Assembly (NCBI GenBank): GCA_007131745.1
Contig: SLPX01000189.1
Span: 1-6,364, forward strand
DNA: 6,364 nucleotides
From: Myxococcales bacterium
GTDB lineage: Bacteria > Myxococcota > Polyangia > HGW-17 > SLPX01
Direction: 5' to 3'
Below, piece by piece: positions 4,982 to 6,364 of the stretch. Made by a program: the position numbers and the translations under genes. Every line of letters starts with the position of its first letter. Position 1 is the stretch's first letter. Below the pieces are notes generated by a model, which saw only the letters and a list, made by a program, of their open reading frames with translations, did no database searches and had not been told where the DNA came from.

Positions 4982-6364
4982 ATGAAGCGTTGGAATTTAA
5001 TCGTGGTAGTTTTTACGGTGGTGCTTTGTGCGGGTCAAACGCCTGCGCTGGCGCAACTGGATCGCAAGCAGGAAAAAATCAAGATTCGTGGACGGCACGA
5101 GGTGAGAAGCAAGGATGCGGTTAAAAGAGCGACCGAGTCGAAAAAGATTCGCGCCGAAGATTTCATGATCGCTCAGATCAAGGCGAGGGTGACGTCCATT
5201 ATTCAGCAACAGATGAAACTCTTGGAAAGACGCTTGAGGGTTACGCCCGAAGACGATCCGAGAGCGCCCGAATACCTGTTTCGATTGGCGTCGCTTAGAA
5301 ACGAGATGCAAAACGATCAATGGATCCAGGGTATGGCGTTGAATGAAAAGATATTCCAGGCGGAAGAGAGAAAAAACAAGGCAGAGGTTCAACGGCTCAG
5401 AGGTTTGCAAAAGCGGTATTTCAAAGCTCATCATGCCTGGCTCAGAAGTGCGCTAATGACCTTTCGGGAAATTACGGAGAAACATCCCAAGTATCCCCGT
5501 ATGGATGAGGTTTATTTCCATATAAGCAACACCGCCACAAGGCTTATCGAAAGGGAAGAAGACGAGGGAAGAAAAAAGGGCTGGACCACGGTCATGTTGA
5601 CCTATTTCAGAAAGCTTTTACAGCAATTTCCGGAATCCCAGTATGTTCCGGACGCGTTGCTGGCTTATGCAGAGCATTCATACGACAACAGGGAGTTTTC
5701 CGCTGCGCTTAAACTGTACCAGAGAATTACGGAATACAAGGATTCTCCTGTTCGCCCCTATGCGATCTACAAAATCGGCTGGGTGTACCTGAACCTGAGG
5801 CAGTACCGCCAAGCCATGAACCAGTTTTTGATGACACTCAGATTACCTGGGATAAAAGACAACCTGAGAAACGAAGCCCGCAGGGACATTGTCAGAACAT
5901 TCACTCATGTAGGCAAGGTGGAAGAGGCCAGAGGGTTTTTCCGGAAGGTGGCCGGAGAAGAAAACGTCAAGTGGATGATGGTGATGTTAGGAGATGTGTA
6001 TTACTCCCAGGGAAAGAACGAAGAAGCCATCCATATATATGACGAATGCCTGAGGACTTGGCCGAGAGACGAAGATCGATGTAAGTGGACGCTTGCGCTT
6101 GTAGATGCGGCGATAAACCTGGGGGACAAAGACGGCCAGGTGAATGCAATAAGAAGACTGGGCAAGATCTGGCGATCCGTTGCCGAACAGTTCGGTCCGA
6201 AAAAGTCCGTTACACGAGAGTGCAGAGAGAATTCCGCTAACATCATGAAAATGTTGGCCACGCAGTGGCATAACGAGGCCCAGACAACCAGAAACTACGA
6301 AACACTGGACAAGGCGCAATACCTTTACGAAACCTTTATCAGCAGTTTTCCGGAAAATCCGGAC
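4982..6364 (+). CDS. Second exported TPR-repeat protein (3' end outside window)
   Basis: The frame is open from ATG 4982 to the window edge (461 codons, no stop), so the full protein is larger. The start at 4982 gives a good Sec signal peptide: MKRWN, hydrophobic VVVFTVV, cleavage after ALA (residue 24). GAGG lies 7 nt upstream. ATG 4949 (in frame, behind a stronger GGAGG) would add MELLFEERGLR to the n-region, and either start could be used. The Cys at 16 is preceded by VVL, which is not a lipobox. After a basic, charged segment (26-90) come helical repeats. Clear TPR-like units are 213-250 (LQQFPESQYVPDALLAYAEH...ALKLYQRIT), 258-287 (RPYAIYKIGWVYLNLRQYRQAMNQFL), 330-360 (GDVYYSQGKNEEAIHIYDECL) and one cut off at 441-461. 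The phrases 'YVPDALLAYAEHSY' and 'AIYKIGWVYLNL' are typical of outer-membrane-associated TPR proteins of the BamD/GltD-like kind. It is probably cotranscribed with the preceding TPR gene, since no terminator lies between them. Confidence 0.85.
   Translation, partial: MKRWNLIVVVFTVVLCAGQTPALAQLDRKQEKIKIRGRHEVRSKDAVKRATESKKIRAEDFMIAQIKARVTSIIQQQMKLLERRLRVTPEDDPRAPEYLFRLASLRNEMQNDQWIQGMALNEKIFQAEERKNKAEVQRLRGLQKRYFKAHHAWLRSALMTFREITEKHPKYPRMDEVYFHISNTATRLIEREEDEGRKKGWTTVMLTYFRKLLQQFPESQYVPDALLAYAEHSYDNREFSAALKLYQRITEYKDSPVRPYAIYKIGWVYLNLRQYRQAMNQFLMTLRLPGIKDNLRNEARRDIVRTFTHVGKVEEARGFFRKVAGEENVKWMMVMLGDVYYSQGKNEEAIHIYDECLRTWPRDEDRCKWTLALVDAAINLGDKDGQVNAIRRLGKIWRSVAEQFGPKKSVTRECRENSANIMKMLATQWHNEAQTTRNYETLDKAQYLYETFISSFPENPD

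Overview
The window looks like a chromosomal piece of a Gram-negative, deltaproteobacteria-like bacterium (Myxococcota, Bradymonadota, Desulfobacterota or a related candidate lineage). Four things suggest this: the order trmD, SPOUT methyltransferase, rplS, yraN; a lipoprotein with a classic lipobox; two periplasmic TPR proteins with Sec signal peptides; and a Cys-rich lipoprotein of the sort common in myxobacteria-like genomes. The assignment is inference from gene content. I see no rRNA, tRNA, mobile element or CRISPR array.

Left part (1-2217, all + strand): a translation and tRNA-modification operon. It starts with the basic 3' tail of an upstream gene, probably rimM, whose TGA overlaps the GTG start of trmD. 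The trmD gene is fused in frame to a second SPOUT (knotted) RNA methyltransferase domain, giving one 439-residue protein. Ribosomal protein L19 (rplS) and the nuclease-fold protein YraN follow at short spacing. The rnhB gene, often found between rplS and yraN, is absent.

Middle (2218-3186): a single minus-strand gene for a small, very Cys-rich outer-membrane-type lipoprotein (about 184 aa) converges on the first operon. A 337-bp divergent intergenic region then carries one sigma70-like promoter for each direction.

Right part (3187-window end, + strand): the start of a second operon encoding two exported, helical-repeat (TPR) proteins. The first is complete (562 aa) and ends in an aromatic C-terminal block. 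The second runs off the window (461 codons seen from ATG 4982). Two adjacent exported TPR proteins suggest an envelope-spanning assembly. A relation to the myxobacterial gliding/envelope (Glt) TPR proteins is possible but not shown here.

The most notable points are the TrmD-SPOUT fusion, with a Glu at the position of the TrmD catalytic Asp and a shortened TrmD C-terminus, and the unrecognised Cys-rich lipoprotein beside the TPR operon. I do not see an unmistakably new system in these 6.4 kb.
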